Source of the DNA: Caldanaerobacter subterraneus
GTDB lineage: Bacteria > Bacillota > Thermoanaerobacteria > Thermoanaerobacterales > Thermoanaerobacteraceae
Direction: 5' to 3'
Assembly: GCF_004345675.1 (NCBI RefSeq)
Contig: NZ_SLWU01000013.1
Coordinates: 1-64,000 of the forward strand
DNA: 64,000 nucleotides
Under the pieces are notes generated by a model. The model had not been told where the DNA came from, made no database searches, and saw only the letters and a program-made list of their open reading frames with translations. Of this stretch, positions 18,106 to 27,050 are shown one piece after another (position 1 is the first letter of the stretch; each line of letters starts with the position of its first letter). The position numbers and the translations under genes were made by a program.

Positions 18106-19118
18106 GCCAGTTCCCGCCCTACAGCTTCAGCAATAATTTTTAATTCTTTCACCAAGCTTTCAAAGTTGTCTGGGGTCAAAGATTGAGGCCCATCAGAAAG
18201 AGCATTTTTAGGGTCAGGATGCACTTCTATGATAAGTCCATCCGCTCCTGCAGCAACAGCCGCTTTGGCCATGGAAGGCACAAGGTGCCACCGACCAGTT
18301 CCATGGCTGGGGTCTACTATTATAGGTAGATGACTCAGTTTTTTTATGGCTGGAACCGCACTCAAATCTAAAGTATTGCGGGTATAAGTCTCAAAAGTCC
18401 TTATGCCTCTTTCGCAGAGAATTACATCTTTATTCCCTTCATTTAAAATGTACTCTGCAGCGCTCAGCCACTCCTCCAGTGTAGCCGCAAGCCCCCTTTT
18501 TAAAAGTACAGGCTTATTCATCCTCCCTACCGCCTTAAGAAGTGAGAAATTCTGCATGTTTCTTGCTCCAATTTGAAGGACATCCGCATACTCCGCAACT
18601 TTTTCCACTGAATGCACGTCCATCACTTCCGTGACAATTTTAAGACCCGTAAGCTCTCTCGCCTCACTGAGCATTTTTAATCCTTCCTCCTCTAACCCTT
18701 GGAAAGAGTAAGGCGAGGTCCTGGGTTTATATGCCCCTCCCCTTAAAAAGTGAGCTCCCGCTCTTTTCACTGCCACAGCACTCTCAAGAAGCTGTTCTCT
18801 GCTCTCTACAGCACAAGGTCCTGCCATTATGACAATATTTTTGCCCCCTATTTCAATATCGCCAACTTTTACAATAGTAGGCTCTGGTTTGAATATCCTA
18901 CTCGCCAGCTTATAGGGATCTACTATTGGAATTACTTTCTCTACCCCTTCCATCATCTCTATCGCTTTTCCATCAAGTTTCCGTTTGTCCCCTATCACAC
19001 CTATTACTATTTTTTCTTCCCCTCTTGAAATGTGATAACCCAGCCCGAGAGAAGTTAAAAGATTTGTAATCTCGGAAATTTGTTTCTCACTAGCATCTAT
19101 ATTCATTACAATTACCAT
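18102..19118 (-). CDS. aroF: 3-deoxy-7-phosphoheptulonate synthase (DAHP synthase, type I-beta)
   Basis: First committed step to aromatic amino acids, PEP plus erythrose-4-phosphate. Residues 1-70 form a ferredoxin-like regulatory domain ([20 protein letters not shown]) as in Thermotoga-type enzymes, followed by the KDO8P/DAHP barrel with [34 protein letters not shown] and [10 protein letters not shown]. 338 residues, normal for this class. The N-terminal domain probably mediates tyrosine or phenylalanine inhibition (family knowledge). Confidence 0.95.
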   Translation of the reverse strand: MVIVMNIDASEKQISEITNLLTSLGLGYHISRGEEKIVIGVIGDKRKLDGKAIEMMEGVEKVIPIVDPYKLASRIFKPEPTIVKVGDIEIGGKNIVIMAGPCAVESREQLLESAVAVKRAGAHFLRGGAYKPRTSPYSFQGLEEEGLKMLSEARELTGLKIVTEVMDVHSVEKVAEYADVLQIGARNMQNFSLLKAVGRMNKPVLLKRGLAATLEEWLSAAEYILNEGNKDVILCERGIRTFETYTRNTLDLSAVPAIKKLSHLPIIVDPSHGTGRWHLVPSMAKAAVAAGADGLIIEVHPDPKNALSDGPQSLTPDNFESLVKELKIIAEAVGRELA

Positions 19119-19134
19119 ACCTCTTCTCCTCCCT

Positions 19135-19968
19135 TTATTTTCCCATCTTGAACTTTGGATAAGAACCTATAACTTTTAAAAAATCTGCCTTTACCTTCAA
19201 TTCTTCTAAAGCCCCTTTTATCCTCTCCTCTTCCCTGTGGCCTTCTATATCTACCCAAAAGACGTACTCCCCAAACTTTTTGCGAGAAGGCCTTGACTCA
19301 ATTTTTGTCATATTGATATTCTTTTCTGCAAACACTCCTAAAGCCCTATACAAACTTCCAGGAACATTCGGCACAGAAAAAACTATTGAAGTCTTGTCCT
19401 CCCCTGTATAGTCACTGTCTCTTTTCGCAATAACCAAAAATCTCGTGTAATTCTCCTTTATATCCTGCACATCTTTTTCTAATATCTTAAGGTTATAAAG
19501 CCAAGCAGCTCTTTCCGGTCCAATGGCAACTATCCCTTTTTTAGCATTTACCCCTAACAAAGCCTTTACAGTGCTTTCTGTAGTTTTTACTTCAGCCGTT
19601 GGGAAATTATTCAATATGTATTCCCTGCACTGGGCAAGAGCCTGAGGATGAGAAAGTATACAATGTACATCTTTAAAGTCAATAAAGTCATCGCAAATCA
19701 AACATTGTGAAATAGAAATTATCACCTCTCCTCTGACCAAAATACCCTCGGCATCGTTTATCAACAAATCCAGTGATACATTGACAGAACCCTCAATAGA
19801 ATTTTCAACAGGCAAAATGCCCTCATCGCACGTCCCTTCCGCTACACTTTTAACTACATCTTGGATGGTAGCAAACTCTATAGCTTCACACTCTTTCATT
19901 CCTTCTATATATTTAAAAACAGCCTCTTCAGAAAAAGTACCTTTAGGCCCTAAATACCCAACTTTCAT
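19135..19968 (-). CDS. pheA: Prephenate dehydratase
   Basis: Converts prephenate to phenylpyruvate. Catalytic domain begins [16 protein letters not shown] and includes [16 protein letters not shown] and the TRFLVIAKR substrate motif; the C-terminal ACT domain (about 195-270, [26 protein letters not shown]) binds phenylalanine for feedback inhibition. 277 residues, no chorismate mutase fused. ATG 19968 chosen since GGGGGTGTAGG lies just before it. First gene of the pheA-aroF-tyrA-aroA operon. Confidence 0.95.
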   Translation of the reverse strand: MKVGYLGPKGTFSEEAVFKYIEGMKECEAIEFATIQDVVKSVAEGTCDEGILPVENSIEGSVNVSLDLLINDAEGILVRGEVIISISQCLICDDFIDFKDVHCILSHPQALAQCREYILNNFPTAEVKTTESTVKALLGVNAKKGIVAIGPERAAWLYNLKILEKDVQDIKENYTRFLVIAKRDSDYTGEDKTSIVFSVPNVPGSLYRALGVFAEKNINMTKIESRPSRKKFGEYVFWVDIEGHREEERIKGALEELKVKADFLKVIGSYPKFKMGK

Positions 19969-20000
19969 CCTACACCCCCTTATCATACTATATTGCTGAT

Positions 20001-20029
20001 ATTTTAATACTTTGCCTAATTAAAGTCAA
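20001..20029 (-). promoter_or_regulatory. Sigma-A promoter of pheA-aroF-tyrA-aroA operon
   Basis: TTGACT (complement of 20024-20029), 17-base spacer, TAAAAT (complement of 20001-20006). It lies between the aroB terminator and pheA. Confidence 0.65.
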
Positions 20030-20062
20030 GTAAATTTTTCATAAACCTTATAAAAGGATAAT

Positions 20063-20085
20063 AAAAAAAGCGGTGTACCCGCCTT
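20063..20085 (-). terminator. Terminator after aroB
   Basis: AAGGCGG / CCGCTTT stem with a four-base loop followed by a run of T on the minus strand, right at the aroB stop; it closes the zwf-to-aroB gene series. Confidence 0.75.
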
Positions 20086-21154
20086 ATTTCAAAACTTTTA
20101 ATACATCTTCTTCTTTCACACTCACAATATCCACTTTGCCTAAACCTACAGGTAGAACAAAATTTATTCTCCCTTCTCTCATTTTTTTATCAAGCTTTAT
20201 GGCATTTAGCATATCCGTCTTTTCAATACCCTCATAGTCAGCTGGCAGTCCCGCTCTTTTAATTAAATTCAATATGCGCTCTAAATATCCTTCATCAATA
20301 TATCCCAAGTTAAATGCAAGCCGTGCCTCATACGCCATTCCTATTGCCACAGCTTCTCCGTGAATATATCTCTCATACCCTGTTAAAGCCTCAATAGCAT
20401 GACCTATTGTATGCCCAAAATTTAATATCGCTCTTAAATTCTCTTCTTTTTCATCCAATGATACAACCTTAGCTTTTATCTCACATGACCTTTTAACTAT
20501 ATAAGTCAAATCCTCCTTTTTTAATCTCAAAATATCACCCAAATTTTCTTCAATATAGGTAAACAAATCAAAGTCCCATATAACTCCATACTTGATTACT
20601 TCAGCTAATCCACCAAGAACTTCTCTTTTATTCAAAGTCCCCAAAACTGAAGTATCAATATACACCATTTTAGGTTGATAAAAAGCTCCAACTATATTCT
20701 TACCTTTTTTTAGATTTACCGCTACCTTACCACCAACACTGCTGTCTACCTGAGCTAACAATGTCGTAGGAATCTGAATAAAATCAATTCCTCTCATATA
20801 GGTCGCAGCAACAAACCCGGCTATATCTCCAACAACTCCTCCCCCCAGTGCAATGATAGAACTATCCCTTAAAAGACCACTGTCATAAGCTACCTCAAGA
20901 AGTCTTTGTGCCATTTCCATAGTTTTGCTCGTCTCACCAGCAGGTATAACTTCATATAAGACATCGAATCCACTTTTTCTAAGGCTTTCTTCAATCTTTT
21001 CAAAATACAAAGGATAAACATTAGAATCAGTAATAACAAATGTCTTGCTGCTTCTCACATGTTTTTTAATTAAATCTCCAACTCTATCAAAACCTTCATA
21101 GTCAAAATAAATAGGATAAGACCTTTCCTTCAATTCAACAATCACTTCATCCAT
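20084..21154 (-). CDS. aroB: 3-dehydroquinate synthase
   Basis: Second chorismate-pathway enzyme, NAD and metal dependent. Motifs: ALGGGVVGDIAGFVAATYMRG (NAD binding), PTTLLAQVDSSVGGKVAVN, and metal ligands in NFGHTIGHAIE and IHGEAVAIGM. About 356 residues. ATG 21154 chosen because AGAGGTGGGAG lies just upstream. It is separated from the other aro genes by a terminator and a promoter and is likely expressed with the pepF/sda/zwf genes upstream. Confidence 0.96.
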   Translation of the reverse strand: MDEVIVELKERSYPIYFDYEGFDRVGDLIKKHVRSSKTFVITDSNVYPLYFEKIEESLRKSGFDVLYEVIPAGETSKTMEMAQRLLEVAYDSGLLRDSSIIALGGGVVGDIAGFVAATYMRGIDFIQIPTTLLAQVDSSVGGKVAVNLKKGKNIVGAFYQPKMVYIDTSVLGTLNKREVLGGLAEVIKYGVIWDFDLFTYIEENLGDILRLKKEDLTYIVKRSCEIKAKVVSLDEKEENLRAILNFGHTIGHAIEALTGYERYIHGEAVAIGMAYEARLAFNLGYIDEGYLERILNLIKRAGLPADYEGIEKTDMLNAIKLDKKMREGRINFVLPVGLGKVDIVSVKEEDVLKVLK

Positions 21155-21176
21155 ACTCCCACCTCTTTTTACACCA

Positions 21177-21212
21177 GACAAAGGGGACGGTTCCTTTTTG
21201 TCCCCCCTTGTC
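21177..21212. repeat. Near-palindromic GGGGAC/GTCCCC repeat between aroB and pepF
   Basis: GACAAaGGGGAC and GTCCCCccTTGTC form an imperfect inverted repeat around a GGTTCCTTTTT loop. The sequence resembles short palindromes found scattered in intergenic DNA of many low-GC bacteria. It lies in the 58-base gap inside an operon, so it would form a hairpin in the transcript, but it has no T tract on the transcribed strand and should not be a strong terminator. Confidence 0.6.
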
Positions 21213-23003
21213 TCATGCTATCTTTTCAAACTCATCAAGTAATTTTTCAAAAACATCTAATGCGTCGTTAACTGGTTTTGGAGTTGTAAGGTCCACACCT
21301 GCCCTTTTTAAAAGGTTTAGCGGATAGTCAGAACTTCCGCTTTTTAAAAATTCTTTATATCTCTCCACAGCCTTTTCTCCTTCATTTAGTATCATCTGTG
21401 AAATAGCTATTGCCGCAGAAAATCCTGTAGCATATTTGTAGACGTAGAAATTTCTGTAAAAATGTGGAATTCTCGCCCATTCGTAGCTTATTTTTTCATC
21501 TACTACTATATCATCTCCGTAGTAGAGTTTATTTAGTTCATAATATTTTTCGTTCAATACCTCTGCCGTAAGAGGCTCTCCTCTTTCTGCCATTTCATGA
21601 ATTAATTTTTCAAATTCTGCGAACATGACCTGTCTGAAAACTGTCCCTCTAAATTCCTCGAGAAAATGATTTAGTACGTAAAGTCTTTCCTTTTCATCTT
21701 TGGAATTTTTCAAAAGATAATCCATAAGTATAGCTTCATTGCAGGTAGAAGCTACTTCTGCCACAAAAATCTTATAACCTGCATACACATATGGTTGTGT
21801 CACATTTGAATAATACGTATGCAAAGAATGTCCCATTTCATGGGCAATTGTAAATACATCATTTAATTTACCCTGAAAATTTAAAAGCACATAAGGATGT
21901 GTACCATAAGCACCCCATGAATAAGCTCCAGAGGTTTTGCCTCTATTTTCATACACATCTACCCAGCGAGATTCAAAACCTTTTTTTAGTAAATCTATGT
22001 ACTCTTCCCCCAAAGGCTTAAGGCCTTCCAAAACTAGTTCAATTGCCTCTTCATATGTAAACTCTTTATCATACTCTTGCATCAAAGGAACATACAAGTC
22101 ATACATGTGAAGTTCGTCTAATTTTAAGAGTTTCTTTTTAAGCCTTACATATCTATGTAAAACATCAAGCCTACTATGTACTGTTTCTATGAGGTTATTA
22201 TAAACCTCTACACTGACATTGTCTTCAAAAAGTGAAGCCTCCAAAGAAGAATTGTATCTACGGGCTTTAGCATAAAAAATATCTTTCTTTACACTGCCAG
22301 CCAGAGTAGAAGCAAAAGTGTTTATAAATTTTTTGTAAGTATCATACAGTGCTTCAAAAGCAGCCTTTCGGACATTTCTATCCTTACTTTGCATAAAGCT
22401 TATAAAATTTCCATGAGTAAGCTCCACTTCATTACCATTTTCGTCTTTAATAGTCGGGAATCTCAAGTCCGCGTGATTCAGCATAGAATATATAGTTGAA
22501 ACAGATTCTGCCAGTGTCTCTGCTTCTGCTAGTATTTTTTCTTCCTCCGGTGAAAGCACATGAGGCTTGTATCTAATTAAATCCTCAATATACTGCTTAT
22601 AAATTTTTAACTCCTCTAATTCTTCTATCATGTTCCTCAAGTTTTCAGTCTCAATAGACAAAATCTCTGGAACTATAAAAGAAGTAGCACTCATGACTTC
22701 AATATTAAGTCTCATCGCTTTATCAGACAATGCCTGATATTTAGAATTGGTATTATCTTCATCTCTTCTCATTCTGGCATAGGCGAAAATCTTGCTGGCT
22801 GTCATCCCAATTTGGTCATTAAGCTTCAAAACTTCCAATAAGTCCTTAGAAGTTTTAATTTTTCCTTTAAACTTTACAATCTCTTTTAGGAGCTCTTTTA
22901 CCTTCCTGTAGTCTTCTTCCCACAACTCTTCATTTTCATATATGTCTTCCAATCTCCATTTATATCTTTCATCTATTTCACTTCTCTCTCTTAAATTTCC
23001 CAT
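21213..23003 (-). CDS. pepF: Oligoendopeptidase F
   Basis: Cytoplasmic M3B zinc peptidase that degrades short peptides. Zinc motif IAHEMGHSLHTYYS at about residue 385 with the third ligand Glu about 25 residues later (FVAEVASTCNEAILM). 596 residues, the usual PepF length, N-terminal helical half included. It follows sdaAA by 2 bases, so the two are probably co-translated; a peptidase next to serine dehydratase suggests peptide-derived amino acid use (inference). Confidence 0.94.
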   Translation of the reverse strand: MGNLRERSEIDERYKWRLEDIYENEELWEEDYRKVKELLKEIVKFKGKIKTSKDLLEVLKLNDQIGMTASKIFAYARMRRDEDNTNSKYQALSDKAMRLNIEVMSATSFIVPEILSIETENLRNMIEELEELKIYKQYIEDLIRYKPHVLSPEEEKILAEAETLAESVSTIYSMLNHADLRFPTIKDENGNEVELTHGNFISFMQSKDRNVRKAAFEALYDTYKKFINTFASTLAGSVKKDIFYAKARRYNSSLEASLFEDNVSVEVYNNLIETVHSRLDVLHRYVRLKKKLLKLDELHMYDLYVPLMQEYDKEFTYEEAIELVLEGLKPLGEEYIDLLKKGFESRWVDVYENRGKTSGAYSWGAYGTHPYVLLNFQGKLNDVFTIAHEMGHSLHTYYSNVTQPYVYAGYKIFVAEVASTCNEAILMDYLLKNSKDEKERLYVLNHFLEEFRGTVFRQVMFAEFEKLIHEMAERGEPLTAEVLNEKYYELNKLYYGDDIVVDEKISYEWARIPHFYRNFYVYKYATGFSAAIAISQMILNEGEKAVERYKEFLKSGSSDYPLNLLKRAGVDLTTPKPVNDALDVFEKLLDEFEKIA

Positions 23004-23005
23004 GT

Positions 23006-23899
23006 TTAATCCCCCCGCTTTTCTTTTTCAAATATTTCTTTTTTAAGTCTCATTGCTGTTGGAGTTTTGGCAAGCCCCCCTTCTGCCGTTTCTCTTAAGG
23101 CACTTGGGATAGCCTTTCCTACCCTGTACATAGTTTCTACAACCTCGTCAAAAGGTATTACACTGTCCATTCCCGCTATAGCAAAATCAGCACATATCAT
23201 TGCATTGAGAGCTCCTAAGGCATTTCTCTTCTCACAAGGAATTTCTACTAATCCGGCAACTGGATCGCATACCAGTCCCAATAAGTTCATTATGGCAAAA
23301 GCAGCAGCTGTCAAGCATTGCTCAGGGGTTCCCCCCATGAGTTCCACTAAAGCCCCTGCTGCCATAGCTGAGGCAGACCCTACTTCTGCTTGACACCCTC
23401 CTTCGGCTCCCGCTAAAGTAGCATTTTTTGCTATTATAATTCCTATTCCTGAAGCTGTAAAAAGCGCTTTTGTCATGTCATCTTCATTTTTGCCAAATTT
23501 CCTTGCAACAGTAATTAAAGCACCTGGTATCACACCACTTGAGCCTGCTGTAGGAGCAGCAACGATCCTACCCATTGAGGCATTTACCTCTGTAACGGCA
23601 AGAGCAGAAGCCGCAGCTTTTGCCATTGTTTCACAGGACAAAGTATTTCCAATCACAATCCTCGCATAAAGCTTTTTGGCATCTCCTCCTGATAAACCGC
23701 TTACAGATTTTATATCCTCATTTAACCCTTTATTTATAGCTTCTCTCATCACCTGAAGATTTTTCTTCATTTTTTCAAAAATAACTTCTAAGTCCTCTCC
23801 TGTTCTTTCCTGTTCGGCCAGCATTACAATTTCTGATATAGGCTTATTGAACTTTTTTGTAAGCTCTAAAAGTTCATATCCGTAATTGAATTGATACAT
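23006..23899 (-). CDS. sdaAA: L-serine dehydratase, alpha subunit (iron-sulfur)
   Basis: Deaminates L-serine to pyruvate with the beta subunit, using an oxygen-sensitive 4Fe-4S cluster. Cysteine positions fit the family: GNTLSCETMAKAA, GGCQAEVGSASA, GLVCDPVAGLVEIPCEKRN. APTAGSSGVIPGAL is the substrate loop. 297 residues. Start has GGAGGGC upstream; follows sdaAB by 16 bases. Confidence 0.94.
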   Translation of the reverse strand: MYQFNYGYELLELTKKFNKPISEIVMLAEQERTGEDLEVIFEKMKKNLQVMREAINKGLNEDIKSVSGLSGGDAKKLYARIVIGNTLSCETMAKAAASALAVTEVNASMGRIVAAPTAGSSGVIPGALITVARKFGKNEDDMTKALFTASGIGIIIAKNATLAGAEGGCQAEVGSASAMAAGALVELMGGTPEQCLTAAAFAIMNLLGLVCDPVAGLVEIPCEKRNALGALNAMICADFAIAGMDSVIPFDEVVETMYRVGKAIPSALRETAEGGLAKTPTAMRLKKEIFEKEKRGD

Positions 23900-23915
23900 A
23901 AAAGCATGCCCTCCA

Positions 23916-24584
23916 TTACACAGGATTTAAAATTATGGCATTTAAAATTCCGTCAATATTTTTAATGACCTCTTTTGCTCTTTCGGGAATTGGCTGATCA
24001 GATTCTATCACCATTATAGCTTTGTCCCCTTTTGCGTGCCTGTAAACTCTCATAAAAGCAATGTTTATATTGCAGTCTGCCAATACTTTTGTAACAGCAG
24101 CCACAATCCCAGGCTTATCTATATGGGTGGTAATTAAAGTCTCATACTCCCCAGTAAACTCTACTTCTATGCCATTTATCTCTTTTAAAAGGACATTACC
24201 TCCACCTACAGAACAGCCTAAAATATCATAAGTCTTTCCATCAGAGGTCTTGATTATCATCCTCACTGTGTTTGGATGGGGAGCTTCTTTGTCACTTTCA
24301 GTAAATTTAAACTTAAGTCCTAATTCTTTAGCAATTTCAAAAGAACGAGGCAATCTCTCATCATCAGGATCAAATCCCAATATCCCTGCAAGTAACGCCC
24401 TGTCTGTACCATGCCCCTTATAAGTTCTGGCAAAAGATTCGTATAAAATAAATTCCACCTCTTTTATCTCATCGTCCGCAATCTTTCTAGCAATTTTAGC
24501 AAGCCTTGCTGCCCCCGCAGTATGGGAACTGCTCGGGCCAATCATTATAGGCCCCATAATATCAAAAACAGAAAATTCCCTCAT
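23916..24584 (-). CDS. sdaAB: L-serine dehydratase, beta subunit
   Basis: Partner of SdaAA. N-terminal dehydratase domain begins FDIMGPIMIGPSSSHTAGAARL, the serine-binding Ser-Ser-Ser-His motif; the C-terminal ACT domain (about 145-220, THIDKPGIVAAVTKVLADCN) likely senses serine. 222 residues. ATG has AAAGGGGAT upstream. Confidence 0.94.
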   Translation of the reverse strand: MREFSVFDIMGPIMIGPSSSHTAGAARLAKIARKIADDEIKEVEFILYESFARTYKGHGTDRALLAGILGFDPDDERLPRSFEIAKELGLKFKFTESDKEAPHPNTVRMIIKTSDGKTYDILGCSVGGGNVLLKEINGIEVEFTGEYETLITTHIDKPGIVAAVTKVLADCNINIAFMRVYRHAKGDKAIMVIESDQPIPERAKEVIKNIDGILNAIILNPV

Positions 24585-24595
24585 ATCAATCCCCT

Positions 24596-24835
24596 TTACT
24601 CTTTCCCTATTTTCCTTACCCTAATCTTTTTTACTTTACCTTCCTGTATAAGCATTTCTTTAAAAGCGTGATCAATTGATAAACCCTCTTGATATTTCAA
24701 ATACACCTTTTTAAAAAAATCTTCTCCGTACTTTTCAAATAATAGGCTTATGTATTCATTTTCACTTTCTTTATCATGCAGTACTTCGCCAAAAATGAAA
24801 TTTTTAAAACGAGATAATCTTAATCTCATAGTCAT
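24596..24835 (-). CDS. Small hypothetical protein (79 residues)
   Basis: Charged soluble protein, no membrane segment or known motif: a basic start (MRLRLSRFKNFIF), an acidic middle (DKESENEYISLLFEKYGEDF) and a strongly basic end (GKVKKIRVRKIGKE). The ATG at 24835 overlaps the previous gene's TGA (ATGA), while AAGGAAG also fits an ATG at 24829. Placed between the cyclase-family gene and sdaAB, so it is co-transcribed with serine dehydratase. Function unknown. Confidence 0.7.
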   Translation of the reverse strand: MTMRLRLSRFKNFIFGEVLHDKESENEYISLLFEKYGEDFFKKVYLKYQEGLSIDHAFKEMLIQEGKVKKIRVRKIGKE

Positions 24836-25449
24836 TCTTCCTTTATTAAAACCGCTCTGGTAGGAGCTGCTTCTGCTCCTTTTATTTTGAGAGGAGCAGC
24901 AAATAAGAAATACTCGCCTTCTTCTACATCTTTTAATCTCAATCCTTCCAAAATCACTATACCAGATCCAAAAAGAATCTTATGAGTCTCATGCTCTGGT
25001 TGGTCTCTCTCAATACCCAAAGCATCGATTCCCACTCCAATTACGCCTTTTTCCTTCAAAAATTCTGCACCGCTTTTTTCGAGATAGACAAATTGAAAAT
25101 CAAAATCCTCTCTGAAAGAATTCCGAGTTTTAAAAATCACAAAATCTCCCTTTTCAATTTGCTTATCTTTTAAGTCTTCCTCTGTTATTTTATCAGATAA
25201 GTGAGTAAAATCGAAAACTTTGCATTTTGTTATAACCTTCTTAAGGTCAATATTTTCTATGGTATCTCCCCCATTGAGCATGTGGAGAGGGGCATCAACG
25301 TGAGCCCCTGTATGCATATCCATGCATATACGGGATTCAGTCACATCGCCCTGTTGTACTGTAATTGTGTGTTGAGGTCTTTTCTCTTGTTTGTTTTTAT
25401 AAACCGTCATGTTTTCATGAATTTCCATAGAGATGTCGTATATTTTCAT
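24832..25449 (-). CDS. Cyclase family protein (kynurenine formamidase-like)
   Basis: Metal-dependent hydrolase of the cyclase/formamidase family; signature MHTGAHVDAPLHML carries the H-x-G-x-H-x-D-x-P-x-H ligands, and GIGVDALGIERDQPEHETHK-like residues near 145 complete the site. 205 residues. ATG 25449 chosen because GGGGGG lies 6 bases upstream; a longer start at 25479 would overlap zwf. No other tryptophan-breakdown gene is visible, so kynurenine as substrate is doubtful. Confidence 0.82.
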   Translation of the reverse strand: MKIYDISMEIHENMTVYKNKQEKRPQHTITVQQGDVTESRICMDMHTGAHVDAPLHMLNGGDTIENIDLKKVITKCKVFDFTHLSDKITEEDLKDKQIEKGDFVIFKTRNSFREDFDFQFVYLEKSGAEFLKEKGVIGVGIDALGIERDQPEHETHKILFGSGIVILEGLRLKDVEEGEYFLFAAPLKIKGAEAAPTRAVLIKEE

Positions 25450-25463
25450 TTCCATCCCCCCGT

Positions 25464-26921
25464 TTACACATTCCACCACATTCTTCCGTCTCTTCTCAAA
25501 AGGTCATCGGCTTCCTTGGGTCCCCAAGTTCCCGGATAATAATTGGGAAAATCGGGTGTTTTTTCTGCCCAGGCTTCAGCAATAGCATCTACAAACCTCC
25601 AAGAATATTCTACCTCATCCCAGCGGGTAAATAAAGTAGAATCTCCTCTCATCACATCAAAAAGAAGTCTTTCATATGCCTCCGGAGAATTATTGGATAT
25701 CTGGCAGTTCTGACAAAAGTCCATATTTACAGGCTCTATAGTTATATCTCCTGCTCCCGGCACTTTGGCATTAAACTGAAGTTTTACTCCTTCCTCCGGC
25801 TGAATTTTTATTACAAGCAAATTGGGAAGCAAATTTTTATACTCTTTGAAATACAAAATACCTGGCAAGGGTTTAAACTGTATGACAATCTGTGTGGATT
25901 TTTCCGGCATCCTTTTTCCAGTCCTGATGTAAAAAGGAACTCCTGCCCATCTGAAATTTTCTATGTGCACTTTTAATGCCACAAAAGTCTCTGTATTGGA
26001 AGTTGGAGATACTTTTTCCTCCTGCCTATATCCCACATACTGCCCTCTCACCACATTTTTCTCTACAAGCTCAGGAGTCATAATCTCTAAGGATTTTAAA
26101 ACCTTCACCTTCTCATCCCTTATAGATTCTGTATCCAAATTTACAGGTGGTTCCATCGCCGTCAAGGTCAGAAGCTGCATCATGTGGTTTTGAACCATGT
26201 CCCTCAAAGCTCCTGCTTTCTCGTAGTATCCTCCTCTATTTTCTATCCCCACCGTCTCATTAGAAGAAATTTGCACATTGTCTATATATCTTCTGTTCCA
26301 AACTGGCTCAAAAAACACATTGGCAAATCTGATGACCATTATATTCTGCAGCATCTCTTTTCCTAAATAGTGATCAATTCTATAAGTATTTCTTTCTGTA
26401 AAGACATCTGTTATCATTTTATTTAGTTTTCGGGCAGATTCTAAATTTTCTCCAAAAGGCTTTTCTATAACTACTCTTTGCCATGAAGTTTCATTATTTA
26501 CCATTCCGTGTCTGTATAACTTTTCCACAATGACGCCAAAATATTCCGGTGCAACTGCAAGATAATATACCCTGTTGCCCTGTGTATTGTATTTCCTATC
26601 CAGTTCATCTAAAAAGTAACTAAGCTCCATATATCCGTTGTCATAGTTAAAATCAAATCTTTTGTAGAATATCCTGCTACTTAAATCTTGCCAGATTTTT
26701 TCGTCAATGTCAAATCTAGAATAAGTTTTAACAGACTCCAGCATCTCATTTCTATATTCCTCTTCAGTCTTGTCCCTTCTCCCTATAGCAACTACAGCAA
26801 AATTTTCAGGCAAGATATTTTGATATCTTAAGTTGTAAAGGGCCGGCATCAATTTTTTATGGGTTAAATCTCCTGTTCCACCGAATATGACCATCACGTT
26901 TGAAAGGTCTTTATCTTTCAT
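25464..26921 (-). CDS. zwf: Glucose-6-phosphate 1-dehydrogenase
   Basis: Oxidises glucose-6-phosphate to 6-phosphogluconolactone with NADP, start of the oxidative pentose phosphate route. N-terminal GGTGDLTHKKLMPALY (nucleotide binding), RVVIEKPFGENLESA, and the active-site RIDHYLGKEMLQN. 485 residues, typical. ATG 26921 chosen because GAGGTGATC precedes it. First gene of a likely operon running through the cyclase, sdaAB-sdaAA, pepF and aroB. No gnd or pgl gene is seen in this window. Confidence 0.95.
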   Translation of the reverse strand: MKDKDLSNVMVIFGGTGDLTHKKLMPALYNLRYQNILPENFAVVAIGRRDKTEEEYRNEMLESVKTYSRFDIDEKIWQDLSSRIFYKRFDFNYDNGYMELSYFLDELDRKYNTQGNRVYYLAVAPEYFGVIVEKLYRHGMVNNETSWQRVVIEKPFGENLESARKLNKMITDVFTERNTYRIDHYLGKEMLQNIMVIRFANVFFEPVWNRRYIDNVQISSNETVGIENRGGYYEKAGALRDMVQNHMMQLLTLTAMEPPVNLDTESIRDEKVKVLKSLEIMTPELVEKNVVRGQYVGYRQEEKVSPTSNTETFVALKVHIENFRWAGVPFYIRTGKRMPEKSTQIVIQFKPLPGILYFKEYKNLLPNLLVIKIQPEEGVKLQFNAKVPGAGDITIEPVNMDFCQNCQISNNSPEAYERLLFDVMRGDSTLFTRWDEVEYSWRFVDAIAEAWAEKTPDFPNYYPGTWGPKEADDLLRRDGRMWWNV

Positions 26922-27004
26922 GTTGATCACCTCACGAAAATGTTAAACGATTCCGTGCAACTATTTATTGTCAATTAATACTTTTTATCTTGAGTAGTTA
27001 TATT

Positions 27005-27032
27005 ATTATACCACATATTTTAAAATTTTAAA
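27005..27032 (-). promoter_or_regulatory. Probable promoter of zwf operon
   Basis: TTTAAA (complement of 27027-27032), 16-base spacer, perfect TATAAT (complement of 27005-27010), overlapping the tail of the upstream gene's terminator. Confidence 0.45.
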
Positions 27033-27050
27033 GCAGGGTTAATCCCTGCT
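27030..27050 (-). terminator. Terminator at end of beta-propeller protein gene
   Basis: AGCAGGG / CCCTGCT stem containing the stop codon itself, then TTTAAAATTTT on the minus strand. Confidence 0.65.

Noticed and set aside
21177-21212. Terminator between pepF and aroB
   Set aside because: The hairpin has no following T run on the minus strand, so it is treated as a dispersed palindrome.
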